From positions 248,001 to 312,000 of the forward strand of contig NZ_JAASQO010000003.1 of assembly GCF_011762095.1 (NCBI RefSeq): a DNA stretch of 64,000 bases. The letters run 5' to 3'. The notes under the pieces were generated by a model, which was given only the letters and a program-made list of their open reading frames with translations, was not told the DNA's origin and made no database searches. This document shows positions 1-8,737 of this stretch, in pieces. Position numbers and translations under genes: made by a program. How positions within the stretch are numbered: position 1 is the first letter of the stretch; every line of letters begins with the position of its first letter. The DNA is from Parvibaculum indicum. Its GTDB lineage: Bacteria > Pseudomonadota > Alphaproteobacteria > Parvibaculales > Parvibaculaceae.

Positions 1-1271
1 TCTTCGGCGTAGCGCTCCTGCAGCTCCTTCATCTTGGGCTGCAGCATCTTCATCTTGCTCATCACCACATAGGAACGGTTGGCAAGCGGGAAGAAGGCGA
101 GTTTTACGAGCACGGTCACGATCAGGATCGCGACGCCGAAATTGCCCACGATGTTGGCGAAGAAGTGCAGCGCCTGGAACATCGGCTTGGTCAGGAACCA
201 GAACCAGCCCCAGTCGATCATCAGGTCGAACTTGTAGACGCCCTGGTCACGATAGCCGTCGACCACGTTCACCACCTTGGCGCCCGCGAAGAGCTTGTTG
301 GTGATGGTCTGCGTGGCCGAGGCGGGAATGGTGACGGCGTCATAGCGGAAATCGGCCTGGTAGATTTCCTTGGCCGGGTCCGGCGCCTCGCTGAAACGCG
401 CATCGAAGCTGCGCCCCTTCTGGGGGATCAGCGCGGCGGCCCAGTATTTGTCGGTGATGCCGAGCCAGCCGTCATTCGCCTTGTAGCTCTGGGCCGGTTC
501 GTCCTTCACGTCGCCATAATCGACTTCCAGAAGGCCTTCGCTGTCGAGGGCCCCGATCAGGCCTTCATGCAGAATGTAGATCTTGTGGCCGCTGGGCTGG
601 CCGTTGCGCGAGATGAGGCCGTAGGGATAAAGCGTCACGGGCGCGCCCGTCTTGTTGTCCACGCTGTCCTTGACGGTGAACATGTAGTTCTCGTCGAGCG
701 AGATCTCGCGATGGAAGACGAGGCCCTGACCATTGTCCCAGACGAGATCGACGGGCGTGGTGGGTGTCAGCGTGTCATTGCCCTCGACCGTCCACAGGGT
801 CTTCGCACCGGGGGTGGCGATGCCGGAATTCGGCGGGGCGATCCAGCCGAATTCGGAGAAATAGGGGTGTTTGGTTCCCACCGGCGAGAACAGCCGGACC
901 TCCGGGCTGTCGTCGGCGATGGTCTCGTGATAGTTGCGCAATTTCAGGTCGTCGAAGCGCACGCCGCTCAGCGAAATCGAGCCGTCGAGCCTGTCGGAGC
1001 TGACATCGATGCGCGGCCCCTGGGCGGTAACGGTTTCCGCGCTCAGACCGGACGTGGCAGGCGTGCGCGGTGCGCTGCCGTCGATCGCGGGTGGGCGGGC
1101 ATGTCCGTCGCTCTGCGAGCCGGCATCGCTTTGCTGGGTCTGCGCAGCCTGCTGGGCGGCCTTCTGGGCCTTTTCGGCTTCCATCTTCGGATTGATGAAG
1201 AAGTACTGCCATCCGACGAAAACGAGCACCGAAAGCGCGATCGCGATGATGAAATTGCGGTTGTCACCCAT
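1..1271 (-). CDS. yidC: Membrane protein insertase YidC (3' end outside window)
   Basis: Inserts and folds proteins in the inner membrane, with or without SecYEG. The visible 423 residues start MGDNRNFIIAIALSVLVFVG, an N-terminal membrane anchor, followed by an Ala/Gln-rich linker, the large periplasmic beta domain (about residues 60-340) and the start of the conserved insertase core. That core begins near DWGWFWFLTKPMFQALHFF and continues through ANIVGNFGVAILIVTVLVK. The last membrane helices and the stop lie beyond base 1. It starts 12 bases after rnpA stops, in the usual rpmH-rnpA-yidC order, so it is probably cotranscribed from the rpmH promoter. No yidD separates it from rnpA. Confidence 0.96.
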   Translation of the reverse strand, partial: MGDNRNFIIAIALSVLVFVGWQYFFINPKMEAEKAQKAAQQAAQTQQSDAGSQSDGHARPPAIDGSAPRTPATSGLSAETVTAQGPRIDVSSDRLDGSISLSGVRFDDLKLRNYHETIADDSPEVRLFSPVGTKHPYFSEFGWIAPPNSGIATPGAKTLWTVEGNDTLTPTTPVDLVWDNGQGLVFHREISLDENYMFTVKDSVDNKTGAPVTLYPYGLISRNGQPSGHKIYILHEGLIGALDSEGLLEVDYGDVKDEPAQSYKANDGWLGITDKYWAAALIPQKGRSFDARFSEAPDPAKEIYQADFRYDAVTIPASATQTITNKLFAGAKVVNVVDGYRDQGVYKFDLMIDWGWFWFLTKPMFQALHFFANIVGNFGVAILIVTVLVKLAFFPLANRSYVVMSKMKMLQPKMKELQERYAE

Positions 1272-1283
1272 ACGGCAGGCTTC

Positions 1284-1688
1284 CTACTTTTCCACGTTTT
1301 TGGCTGGGCGCTGTTTGTCCGCCTTGCCGCCTTGCGGCGATACGGAGCGGCGCGCCGAATGGACGCGGGCAAGCGCCACGCGCAAATCCTCCAGAAGGTC
1401 GGGCCAGGCACGCGTCAGCGTTCCCGTCCGGCCTATCAGGACGTAGTCGTAACCGGGTTTTCCAAGGGAAGGAAGGATTTCGGCAGCTGCCGCGCGCAAT
1501 CGTCGCTTTGCCCGGTTGCGCGTCACGGCTGTGCCCACCTTCTTGGTCACTGTGTAGCCGACCCGAAGCGGGTCGGCGTCGCTGCGCTTATGCGCCTGCA
1601 GGACAAGCCCCGGCGCGGCCCATTTGCGGCCTCTCGCGACAGTCAGAAACTCGCGGCGGCGTCTGAGACGGTCCATCATGGCGTCCAT
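1284..1688 (-). CDS. rnpA: Ribonuclease P protein component
   Basis: Protein subunit of RNase P, which supports the RNA subunit in removing 5' leaders from pre-tRNAs. About 134 residues, the usual size. The family pattern is clear: RLRRRREFLTVARGRKWA at the N-terminus and the basic RNR motif in TKKVGTAVTRNRAKRRLR, which binds the RNA. The ATG at 1688 is chosen because GAAGG precedes it at suitable distance; ATGs at 1679 and 1676 are possible alternatives. It lies 61 bases downstream of rpmH and 12 bases upstream of yidC, as expected for this housekeeping operon. The Lys/Arg-rich C-terminal tail is unremarkable. Confidence 0.95.
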   Translation of the reverse strand: MDAMMDRLRRRREFLTVARGRKWAAPGLVLQAHKRSDADPLRVGYTVTKKVGTAVTRNRAKRRLRAAAAEILPSLGKPGYDYVLIGRTGTLTRAWPDLLEDLRVALARVHSARRSVSPQGGKADKQRPAKNVEK

Positions 1689-1749
1689 GGGCGCCTTCGG
1701 AGAGGAAATCCCCTGAAATGGCGCAACGACGCTCGTCACCGCAGTCGGT

Positions 1750-1884
1750 TCAAGCGGAAAGCCGCTTGCGCCCCTTTGCGCGACGGGCGGCCAGCACCTT
1801 GCGGCCGCCGATCGTGGCCTTGCGCGCACGGAAACCGTGACGGCGCTTGCGGACGAGCTTGCTCGGTTGATAAGTGCGTTTCAC
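1750..1884 (-). CDS. rpmH: 50S ribosomal protein L34
   Basis: Small basic protein of the large ribosomal subunit. The 44-residue product begins (M)[19 protein letters not shown], contains [20 protein letters not shown] and ends RLSA, matching L34 along its whole length. Translation starts at GTG (complement of CAC at 1882-1884); no ATG is available at the family N-terminus. It heads the rpmH-rnpA-yidC operon, with a strong promoter about 190 bases upstream. Confidence 0.96.
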   Translation of the reverse strand: MKRTYQPSKLVRKRRHGFRARKATIGGRKVLAARRAKGRKRLSA

Positions 1885-2072
1885 GTTTCTTCTCCGGCAT
1901 ATCTGACGGAAACCCCCGAAAAAAGGGTTCCCCGGGGCCGCCGCGGCCGGTCCCGAAATCGGAGCCGGCGCTGTCGTCCCCGTCAGACGGTAGGGCCGTC
2001 ATCGGGTCTTGAGATGGGCCATGAACAACAAGAGCCGCAGGCGGTTGCCGCCAAACGGCTGGTTGGCGCGGT

Positions 2073-2101
2073 GTATAAGCGAAACAGGGGGCGGAAGTCA
2101 A
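2073..2101 (-). promoter_or_regulatory. Sigma-70-type promoter of rpmH-rnpA-yidC
   Basis: On the minus strand TTGACT (2096-2101), a spacer of exactly 17 bases and TTATAC (2073-2078) make a good sigma-70 promoter. It predicts a leader of about 185 bases before the rpmH GTG. I see no ORF or obvious riboswitch in the leader, nor any gene in the remaining bases up to 2305. Confidence 0.65.
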
Positions 2102-2305
2102 CGCCGGAGCGCCCGCCCGCCCGCGTTCAAGCACTATGAACTCCTCTCACATTCAGGTGAAGGGGCCTTCGCAACGGCCGATTTCCCGCTACCTTCTGGC
2201 GATGGACAGACACGGATCGGTTCAGGCTCCGAAAGTTCCTGAAATGTTCTTTGGGCTGTCCGGCCTTCGCATTGCTCTCCCGAGACCCTCAAAAGCGAGA
2301 AATCC

Positions 2306-3124
2306 ATGGTATCTCCGCCCGATCCGGTTCTGTCAGCGCCGGCAGAGTCAGCGCCGGCAAAGCCCCGCGCGGTCTGGCGGCGGCTCCTGCCGCTTGCCGT
2401 CCTGGTAGCGCTTGTCGCACTCGCCTTCTGGTCGGGCCTCGACGAGTATTTCTCGCTGCGCCAGGTGGCGGAGAACCGGGCGGCCCTGACAGGCTTCGTG
2501 CGCGACAATTTCCTGCTGGCGGCCCTGGCCTATACCGTCATCTATATTGTCGTGACAGCGCTCTCGCTGCCGGCGGGCGCGCTTTTGACCATTACGGGCG
2601 GCTTTCTCTTCGGCCCCGTCATAGGGGGAACGGCTACCGTCGTCGGGGCAACGATCGGGGCAACCATCATCTATCTGATCGCCAGAACCTCTCTGGGCGA
2701 GCCGCTCGCGGCCCGGGCAGGGCCGTGGCTTTCGAAGCTGCGGAAGGGCTTTCAGGAAGATGCCATGTCCTACCTGCTCTTCCTGCGCCTGGTGCCTGCC
2801 TTTCCCTTTGCCGTGGTCAATCTGGTTCCGGCCGTTCTGGGCGTTCCACTGCGCACTTACGTACTGGCCACGTTTTTCGGCATAATCCCCGGCACCTTCG
2901 CCTTTGCTTGGCTGGGGGCGGGGCTCGATTCCATCATCGAGGTCCAGCAGGAGGCCTATCGCGAATGCGTGGCCACGCAAGGGGCAGGGGCGGCATGCCG
3001 CTTTGAACTCGACCCCGGGGCCTTGCTGACCAATGAGATCGTCATCGCCTTTGCCGCGCTGGGCGTGGTGGCGTTGATCCCGCCGCTTCTCCGCCGCTGG
3101 CGGAACCGCGGCGCCGCCGAGTAG
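2306..3124 (+). CDS. TVP38/TMEM64 (DedA-like SNARE-associated) membrane protein
   Basis: Integral inner-membrane protein of the TVP38/TMEM64 family, distant relatives of DedA proteins; the molecular role of bacterial members is unsettled (lipid or ion transport is proposed). The 272-residue product has an N-terminal helix (LLPLAVLVALVALAFWSG), then the family core: LPAGALLTITGGFLFGP (about 85-105), a Gly/Ala-rich helix with GATIGATIIYLIAR, and RLVPAFPFAVVNLVPAVLG (about 155-175). A final helix precedes a basic tail, WRNRGAAE. Only 8 bases separate it from the FAD oxidoreductase, so the two are almost certainly cotranscribed. The pair, sometimes fused, recurs in bacteria. Ribosome binding at this start is weak. 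Confidence 0.85.
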   Translation: MVSPPDPVLSAPAESAPAKPRAVWRRLLPLAVLVALVALAFWSGLDEYFSLRQVAENRAALTGFVRDNFLLAALAYTVIYIVVTALSLPAGALLTITGGFLFGPVIGGTATVVGATIGATIIYLIARTSLGEPLAARAGPWLSKLRKGFQEDAMSYLLFLRLVPAFPFAVVNLVPAVLGVPLRTYVLATFFGIIPGTFAFAWLGAGLDSIIEVQQEAYRECVATQGAGAACRFELDPGALLTNEIVIAFAALGVVALIPPLLRRWRNRGAAE

Positions 3125-3132
3125 GAGCCGGA

Positions 3133-4566
3133 ATGGAAAGAATAAAAGCCGATATTTGCGTCATAGGCGCCGGGTCCGCCGGGCTTTCCGTCGCCGCCGG
3201 CGCCGCCCAGATGGGCGCGCGCACCGTGCTGGTGGAAAAGGCGGTGAGAAACGGCGCCATGGGCGGCGATTGCCTTCATACGGGCTGCGTGCCGTCCAAG
3301 GCGCTGCTGGCGGCCGCTGGTCATGCACAGACGATGCGTTCGGGGGATGCGTTCGGCGTGGCCGCGGCGCAGCCTGCCATCGATTTCGCCCGCGTCCACG
3401 ACCATGTGCAGGGGGTGATCGCTTCCATTGCGCCGATGGACTCCGTGGCGCGTTTCGAGGGCCTCGGCGTCACCGTCATCCAGGACCATGCCCGCTTTAC
3501 CGGCGAGCGGCTGCTCGTGGCGGGGTACAGGGAAATACAGGCCCGGCGCTTCGTGATTGCCACGGGCTCGCGCGCCGCCATGCCGCCCATTCCCGGCCTG
3601 GCGGAAACGCCCGTCTATACCAACGAAACCATTTTCGATCTGACCGAGTGTCCGAAACACCTCATCGTCATCGGCGGCGGGCCCATCGGCATGGAAATGG
3701 CGCAGGCGCATCGCCGGCTGGGCGCCGAGGTGACGGTGATCGAAGGTGCGAGCGTGCTGGGCCGCGACGATCCGGAACTTGCCGCGATCGTCGCCGATAA
3801 TTTGCGCCGGGAAGGCGTGACGCTGATCGAAGAGGCCAGGGTCTTGCGCGTCTCCGGCGGCGCGGGCTCGGTCGATGTCGCCTATTCCTGCGACGGCAGG
3901 GAGACGTCGGTCTCCGGCTCGCATCTTTTGGTTGCGACCGGCCGCACGCCGAATGTGGAGGACATGGGGCTTGAGGAGGCGGGCGTGGACTACACCCCGC
4001 GCGGAATCACCGTCGACGACAGGCTTAGGACTACCAACAAGAAGATTTTCGCCATCGGCGATGTGGCCGGCGGACCGCAATTCACCCATGTGGCTGGCTA
4101 TCACGCCGGGCTCGTCATCCGGAACGCGCTTTTTCGCGTGCCCGCCCGTGTCGATCATTCGGCGATCCCCCATGTGACCTATACCGATCCCGAACTCGCC
4201 CATGTCGGTGAAACCGAGGCAGAAGCACGCAAGCATCATTCGAAAATCAGCGCCCTTCGCTGGCATCTGGCAGAGAACGACCGGGCCCAGGCCGACAGGC
4301 GAACCGAGGGGGCGATCAAGATCGTCATCGACGGCCATGCCCGCGTTCTCGGCGCGACCATTGTGGGACCCCATGCAGGTGAACTCATCCTGCCATGGGT
4401 GATGGCCATGCAGCAGGGGCTGAAGCTCTCCGCGATGGCAGGCTATGTGGTTCCCTATCCGACCTATTCGGAAATCACCAAGCGCGTGGCCGGCTCCTAC
4501 TATACCTCCACCTTGTTCGGGCCCAGAACGAAGGCGCTGGTCCGCTTCCTTTCCTGGTTCGGCTGA
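3133..4566 (+). CDS. FAD-dependent pyridine nucleotide-disulfide oxidoreductase (MerA/Lpd-like)
   Basis: Class I flavoprotein disulfide reductase, 477 residues. It shows the N-terminal FAD Rossmann motif (GAGSAGLSVAAGA), the redox-active pair Cys47/Cys52 in GGDCLHTGCVPSK, the NAD(P)H-binding motif VIGGGPIGMEMAQ, the FAD-binding KKIFAIGDVAGG and the C-terminal dimerisation domain. It resembles mercuric reductases and dihydrolipoamide dehydrogenases, but lacks both an N-terminal HMA domain and the C-terminal Cys-Cys of true MerA. No lipoate enzyme genes are nearby. The partner is the TVP38 protein just upstream; the substrate is unknown. GGAGCCGG precedes the ATG. Confidence 0.85.
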   Translation: MERIKADICVIGAGSAGLSVAAGAAQMGARTVLVEKAVRNGAMGGDCLHTGCVPSKALLAAAGHAQTMRSGDAFGVAAAQPAIDFARVHDHVQGVIASIAPMDSVARFEGLGVTVIQDHARFTGERLLVAGYREIQARRFVIATGSRAAMPPIPGLAETPVYTNETIFDLTECPKHLIVIGGGPIGMEMAQAHRRLGAEVTVIEGASVLGRDDPELAAIVADNLRREGVTLIEEARVLRVSGGAGSVDVAYSCDGRETSVSGSHLLVATGRTPNVEDMGLEEAGVDYTPRGITVDDRLRTTNKKIFAIGDVAGGPQFTHVAGYHAGLVIRNALFRVPARVDHSAIPHVTYTDPELAHVGETEAEARKHHSKISALRWHLAENDRAQADRRTEGAIKIVIDGHARVLGATIVGPHAGELILPWVMAMQQGLKLSAMAGYVVPYPTYSEITKRVAGSYYTSTLFGPRTKALVRFLSWFG

Positions 4567-4640
4567 TTCCGTCCCGGCGCCGTTTGCGTATACGATAAGA
4601 ACGTAGGCGCGGCGGTGCAGGTCATGATCGAGGGAACGGA

Positions 4641-6167
4641 ATGAAGGCCAGGGCGGGAAAGGACGAAGGCGGCAAGCCCGGCGCCCTGCGTCATGTCGCC
4701 GGGCCGGTATTGCGCCCGCTGCGCGCCAGTCTCTCCTTCCGGCTTCTGGTGATGACGGTGCTTTTCGTCATGCTGGCCGAAGTGCTGATCTTCGTCCCGT
4801 CCATTGCCAATTTCCGCAAGACATGGCTCGACCAGCGCGCCTCCGCCGCGCAGATCGCCTCTCTCTCGCTGGAAGCGACCCCCGACAACATGGTGTCGCC
4901 GGAGCTGCGCGAGGAACTTCTGCGCAATGCCCAGATATTCCTCGTGGTGCTGCACCGGACCGATGCGCGCAAGCTCCTGTTGAGCGAAAGCATGCCGCCA
5001 AAGGTCGATGCCTATTACGACCTTCAAAAGGCAACGCCCTTTTCGCTGGTGGTGGATGCTTTTGGAACATTGCTGGCGAAGGACGGGCGTACCATTCGTG
5101 TGATGAGCAAGCCGAACTATGCGGCCGGCGAGTCGATCGAAATCGTTCTGGACGAGACGCCGCTGCGGATTGCCATGCTTCACTATGGTGCGAATATCTT
5201 TTGGTTGTCCCTCGTGATTTCCGTCATCACCGCCGGGCTTGTCTATCTCGCGCTGCATGTTCTAATGGTGCGGCCCATGCGCCGGATTACACATCATATG
5301 GTCTCGTTTCGTCAGAACCCGGAGGATGCACGCCGCGTTATCCTGCCCTCCGGCCGTCTGGATGAAATCGGTGTGGCCGAGCGCGAACTCGCGGCCATGC
5401 AGTCCGAAATCCGCGCGACCCTCAATCAGAAGGCGCGCCTGGCCGCGCTGGGCGGCGCGGTGAGCAAGATCAATCACGACCTGCGCAATATTCTCGCGAG
5501 CGTGCAGCTTATCTCCGACCGTCTCGGCGCGGTCGACGACCCGACGGTGCAGAAACTGGCGCCGCGTCTTTTTTCATCCATCGACCGTGCGATCCAGCTT
5601 TGCACCGAAACGCTCAAATTCGGCCGCGCCAAGGAAGAGCTGCCACAGCGACAGCGTGTCCGCCTCGCGTCCTTCGCAAACGAGATCGCAGAGGCCGCGA
5701 TTCCCGAAAAGCTCGCGATCGGCTGGATCGATCGCGTCCCGGACGATCTGGAGGTCGATGCCGATCCCGACCAGCTTTTCCGCGTATTGCTGAACCTCGT
5801 GCGCAATGCGACGCAGGCGCTGGGCGAATGCGGACGCGCCGATGGTGAAATCCGGCTCGCCGCCCGGCGCTGCAAGGATCATGTGCATATCTATCTGTCG
5901 GACAACGGACCCGGCCTGCCGGAAAAGGCGAGGGAGCATCTTTTCGAGCCCTTTTCGGGCAGTGCGCGGGCGGGTGGCAGCGGTCTGGGCCTTGCCATTG
6001 CCGATGAGCTGGTGCGCGCTCATGGAGGGCATATCGACCTCGTGAAGTCGGACGCCTCCGGTACCGTCTTCCGCATCTGTATCCCCGATGGTGGCGGGTC
6101 GGATGTGGAGTGCGAGAAGGCGGAAGAGATCTGCGAGATGGAAGCCGACGGGACGGTGCGAACGTGA
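4641..6167 (+). CDS. Membrane sensor histidine kinase (HAMP, HisKA, HATPase)
   Basis: Inner-membrane sensor kinase, 508 residues. The first membrane helix is near residues 33-56 (LLVMTVLFVMLAEVLIFVP), then a periplasmic sensor of about 125 residues and a second helix near 183-205. A HAMP linker follows (VRPMRRITHHM). The dimerisation helix carries the phospho-acceptor His279 in NHDLRN. The ATPase domain has the N box (NLVRNATQAL), G1 (DNGPGLP) and G2 (GSGLGLAI). No response regulator is adjacent. Its stop overlaps the GTG of otsB, which ties it translationally to the trehalose genes. GAGGGAACGGA precedes the ATG. The signal is unknown; a link to osmotic or desiccation stress is inference from context. 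Confidence 0.9.
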   Translation: MKARAGKDEGGKPGALRHVAGPVLRPLRASLSFRLLVMTVLFVMLAEVLIFVPSIANFRKTWLDQRASAAQIASLSLEATPDNMVSPELREELLRNAQIFLVVLHRTDARKLLLSESMPPKVDAYYDLQKATPFSLVVDAFGTLLAKDGRTIRVMSKPNYAAGESIEIVLDETPLRIAMLHYGANIFWLSLVISVITAGLVYLALHVLMVRPMRRITHHMVSFRQNPEDARRVILPSGRLDEIGVAERELAAMQSEIRATLNQKARLAALGGAVSKINHDLRNILASVQLISDRLGAVDDPTVQKLAPRLFSSIDRAIQLCTETLKFGRAKEELPQRQRVRLASFANEIAEAAIPEKLAIGWIDRVPDDLEVDADPDQLFRVLLNLVRNATQALGECGRADGEIRLAARRCKDHVHIYLSDNGPGLPEKAREHLFEPFSGSARAGGSGLGLAIADELVRAHGGHIDLVKSDASGTVFRICIPDGGGSDVECEKAEEICEMEADGTVRT

Positions 6168-6904
6168 ACGATATCGATCTGCCTGTGCCGTCCCACGACT
6201 GGGCGCTCTTTCTCGATTTCGACGGTACGCTGACCGAGCTTGCACCGCATCCTGACGCCGTGCGCATCGATCCTGACCTGCCGGGACTTCTGGAGGCGAT
6301 CTTTTTGGAGCTCGACGGAGCGCTCGCCGTCGTCTCCGGCCGCACGCTTGCCGAGCTTGACCGTCATCTGGGGGTCCGCTTGCCTGCCGCGGGCGTCCAT
6401 GGGCTGGAACTGCGCGAGCGCCCCGGCGCCACCGTTCACCCGCCCGCGGAGGCGCTGCTTGTTGCGCGGCTCAAGGCGCGCCTTGCCGGTTTCGTCGCCG
6501 CCGACGATCGCCTCCTGCTGGAGGAAAAGCCGGGCGCGCTGGCGCTGCATTTTCGCCAGGCGCCCGACAGGGCAGCCGATTGCGCGCGCCTGATGGCGGA
6601 GGCGACGGCCGACCTCGATGGTATCCATGTGCTGAAGGGCAAAATGGTGCTGGAGGCAAAGCCCGCGCGTGTGAACAAGGGTCATGCCATAGAAACCATG
6701 ATGAAGGAGCCGCCCTTTTCGGGGCGCGTACCCGTTTTTGCGGGCGACGACACGACGGATGAAGACGGATTCCGTATCGTCAACGCGCTGGGCGGCATAT
6801 CGATCAAGATCGCCGATGGCGATACGCTCGCCCGCTACCGGATGGATGATGTCCGGGGCTTCATAAACTGGTTGAAGCATGTAGCATCCGTATTGTCGCC
6901 TTAG
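6164..6904 (+). CDS. otsB: Trehalose-6-phosphate phosphatase
   Basis: Dephosphorylates trehalose 6-phosphate to trehalose. It is a HAD-superfamily enzyme of 246 residues: motif I LFLDFDGTLTEL near the N-terminus, with the nucleophilic Asp and general acid-base Asp; motif II VVSGRTLAEL; and the C-terminal acidic motif FAGDDTTDEDGF that binds Mg2+. The start is taken as the GTG at 6164, which overlaps the kinase stop (GTGA). Starting at 6110 instead would add 18 residues with no family match. It is followed 36 bases later by the GH15 gene and then otsA, so synthase and phosphatase share one operon. Confidence 0.94.
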   Translation: MNDIDLPVPSHDWALFLDFDGTLTELAPHPDAVRIDPDLPGLLEAIFLELDGALAVVSGRTLAELDRHLGVRLPAAGVHGLELRERPGATVHPPAEALLVARLKARLAGFVAADDRLLLEEKPGALALHFRQAPDRAADCARLMAEATADLDGIHVLKGKMVLEAKPARVNKGHAIETMMKEPPFSGRVPVFAGDDTTDEDGFRIVNALGGISIKIADGDTLARYRMDDVRGFINWLKHVASVLSP

Positions 6905-6940
6905 GGCGTCGTTCTGTATCTGTGTTTCCAGGAGGATCTC

Positions 6941-8737
6941 TTGTCGTCGCTCGATCTCGGTGTCATCGGAAATGGCAGCTTTGGTGCATTGATCGACGAG
7001 GAGGGCCGGATCGTCTGGTGCTGTCTGCCTCGCTTCGACGGCGATCCCGTCTTTCACGATCTCCTGAACGGCAAGCAGGAAGGCGATAATGAGGGGGACA
7101 GGGGGTTTTGGGAGATCTCCCTGGTCGGCCAGAAAAGCGTCACCCGGGAATATCGCACCAACACCGCGATCCTCGTCACCACTATCTCCGACGACCATGG
7201 CAATGCGATAGAGATCACCGACTTCGCGCCGCGTTTCGCCACGCGTGGCCGCATGTTCCAGCCCATGTCGCTGGTCCGCCGTGTGCGGCCCGTCAGCGGT
7301 ACGCCGCGCATCAAGGTCCGGCTCCGTCCCGGCTTCAACTACGGCAAGATCGCACCCACGGTGACGCGCGGCTCCAACCATGCGCGTTTCATGCATTCCG
7401 GTCTCGTTCTGCGCCTCACCACCAACGCGCCGATCACCTATGTGCTGGACGAAACTTCTTTCCAGCTCAAGACGCCAGTGAGCTTCATTCTCGGTCCGGA
7501 CGAAACCCTTTCCGACGGCATAGAAGAAACCGCGCGGAAATTCGAAGAGGACACGGAGACCTATTGGCGCCAATGGGTGCGCCGCCTGGCGCTGCCGCTG
7601 GAATGGCAGCAGGCCGTCATCCGAGCCGCGATCACGCTGAAACTTTGTTGTTATGAGGAAACCGGCGCCATCGTCGCGGCCATGACGACGAGCATTCCGG
7701 AAGCTGCCGATAGCGGGCGCAACTGGGATTATCGTTTCTGCTGGCTGCGCGACGCTTTCTTCGTGATCCGCGCGCTGAACTCGCTCGCCGAAGTCGAAAC
7801 CATGGAGAATTATCTCCGCTATCTCGGCAATGTGGTCGGTGGCGCCGAAGACGGCCACTTGCAGCCCGTCTTCGGGATCGGCCTCGAAACGGACCTGACC
7901 GAGCATATCGTGGATACGCTGCCAGGCTATCGGGGCATGGGGCCGGTACGCCGCGGCAATCAGGCCTATGAGCATCTGCAGCACGACGTCTATGGCAATG
8001 TCGTGCTTGCCGCCGCGCAGAGTTTTTTCGACGATCGTCTGCTGCGTCCGGGCAGCCTTGCGGAGTTCGAGGCCTATGAAAAGGTCGGCGAGCGGGCCTA
8101 TGCGATGCACAATGTGCCTGACGCCGGCATGTGGGAACTCAGAACGCGGGCGCGCACCCATACCTCGTCGAGCCTGATGTGCTGGGCGGCCTGCGACCGG
8201 CTTGCGCGGATCGCCGCGCATATGGGGCTCGAAGACCGTGCAACCCATTGGCGCGGTCTTGCCGACGAAATCCATCGGACGATCTGCACCCGCGCCTGGA
8301 GCGAGGAAAAAGGCGCCTTCGTGGAAAGTTTCGAGGGCGAAGCACTCGACGCCGGCCTCTTGCTGATGGCCGAGGTGAATTTCATCAGCCCGGACGACAA
8401 GCGTTTTGTCGGTACGCTGGAGGCCATCGAGAAGTCGCTCCGGCGTGGTAATCATATGTTCCGATATGCCAGCGCAGACGATTTCGGTATGCCGCAAAAT
8501 GCCTTCAATATCTGCACTTTCTGGTACATCGACGCGCTTGCCCGCGTGGGCCGGACGGACGAGGCCCGCGAAATTTTCGAAAGCATTTTGTCCTGCCGCA
8601 ATTCGCTGGGATTGCTTTCGGAGGATACAGATCCGGCAACCGGCGAGCTGTGGGGTAATTATCCCCAGACCTATTCTTTGGTCGGCATCATCAATGCCGC
8701 CATGCGGCTGAGCCGGAAATGGGAGGAAGAGGTATGA
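6941..8737 (+). CDS. Glycoside hydrolase family 15 protein (glucoamylase/trehalase-like)
   Basis: Cytosolic inverting alpha-glucosidase family, 598 residues, no signal peptide. Family 15 features are the N-terminal beta-sandwich beginning LGVIGNGSFGALIDEEGRIV, with WCCLPRFDGDPVF, and the (alpha/alpha)6 domain with the signature GRNWDYRFCWLRDAFF (about residue 263). The late GELWGNYPQTYSLVG precedes the final helix. Family 15 includes glucoamylases and the bacterial/archaeal trehalases; sequence alone does not choose between them. Its place between otsB and otsA and upstream of glk favours trehalose or maltodextrin hydrolysis to glucose. The start is TTG with a strong GGAGG at 6931-6935; the stop overlaps the otsA ATG. 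Confidence 0.9.
   Translation: MSSLDLGVIGNGSFGALIDEEGRIVWCCLPRFDGDPVFHDLLNGKQEGDNEGDRGFWEISLVGQKSVTREYRTNTAILVTTISDDHGNAIEITDFAPRFATRGRMFQPMSLVRRVRPVSGTPRIKVRLRPGFNYGKIAPTVTRGSNHARFMHSGLVLRLTTNAPITYVLDETSFQLKTPVSFILGPDETLSDGIEETARKFEEDTETYWRQWVRRLALPLEWQQAVIRAAITLKLCCYEETGAIVAAMTTSIPEAADSGRNWDYRFCWLRDAFFVIRALNSLAEVETMENYLRYLGNVVGGAEDGHLQPVFGIGLETDLTEHIVDTLPGYRGMGPVRRGNQAYEHLQHDVYGNVVLAAAQSFFDDRLLRPGSLAEFEAYEKVGERAYAMHNVPDAGMWELRTRARTHTSSSLMCWAACDRLARIAAHMGLEDRATHWRGLADEIHRTICTRAWSEEKGAFVESFEGEALDAGLLLMAEVNFISPDDKRFVGTLEAIEKSLRRGNHMFRYASADDFGMPQNAFNICTFWYIDALARVGRTDEAREIFESILSCRNSLGLLSEDTDPATGELWGNYPQTYSLVGIINAAMRLSRKWEEEV

Noticed and set aside
165-2012. Long plus-strand open frame across yidC and rnpA
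   Set aside because: It lies antisense to well-conserved genes and its translation shows no family pattern. Long antisense frames are common in GC-rich DNA.
1885-2305. Replication origin next to rpmH
   Set aside because: No cluster of DnaA boxes and no dnaA or parAB; the AT content is not raised.
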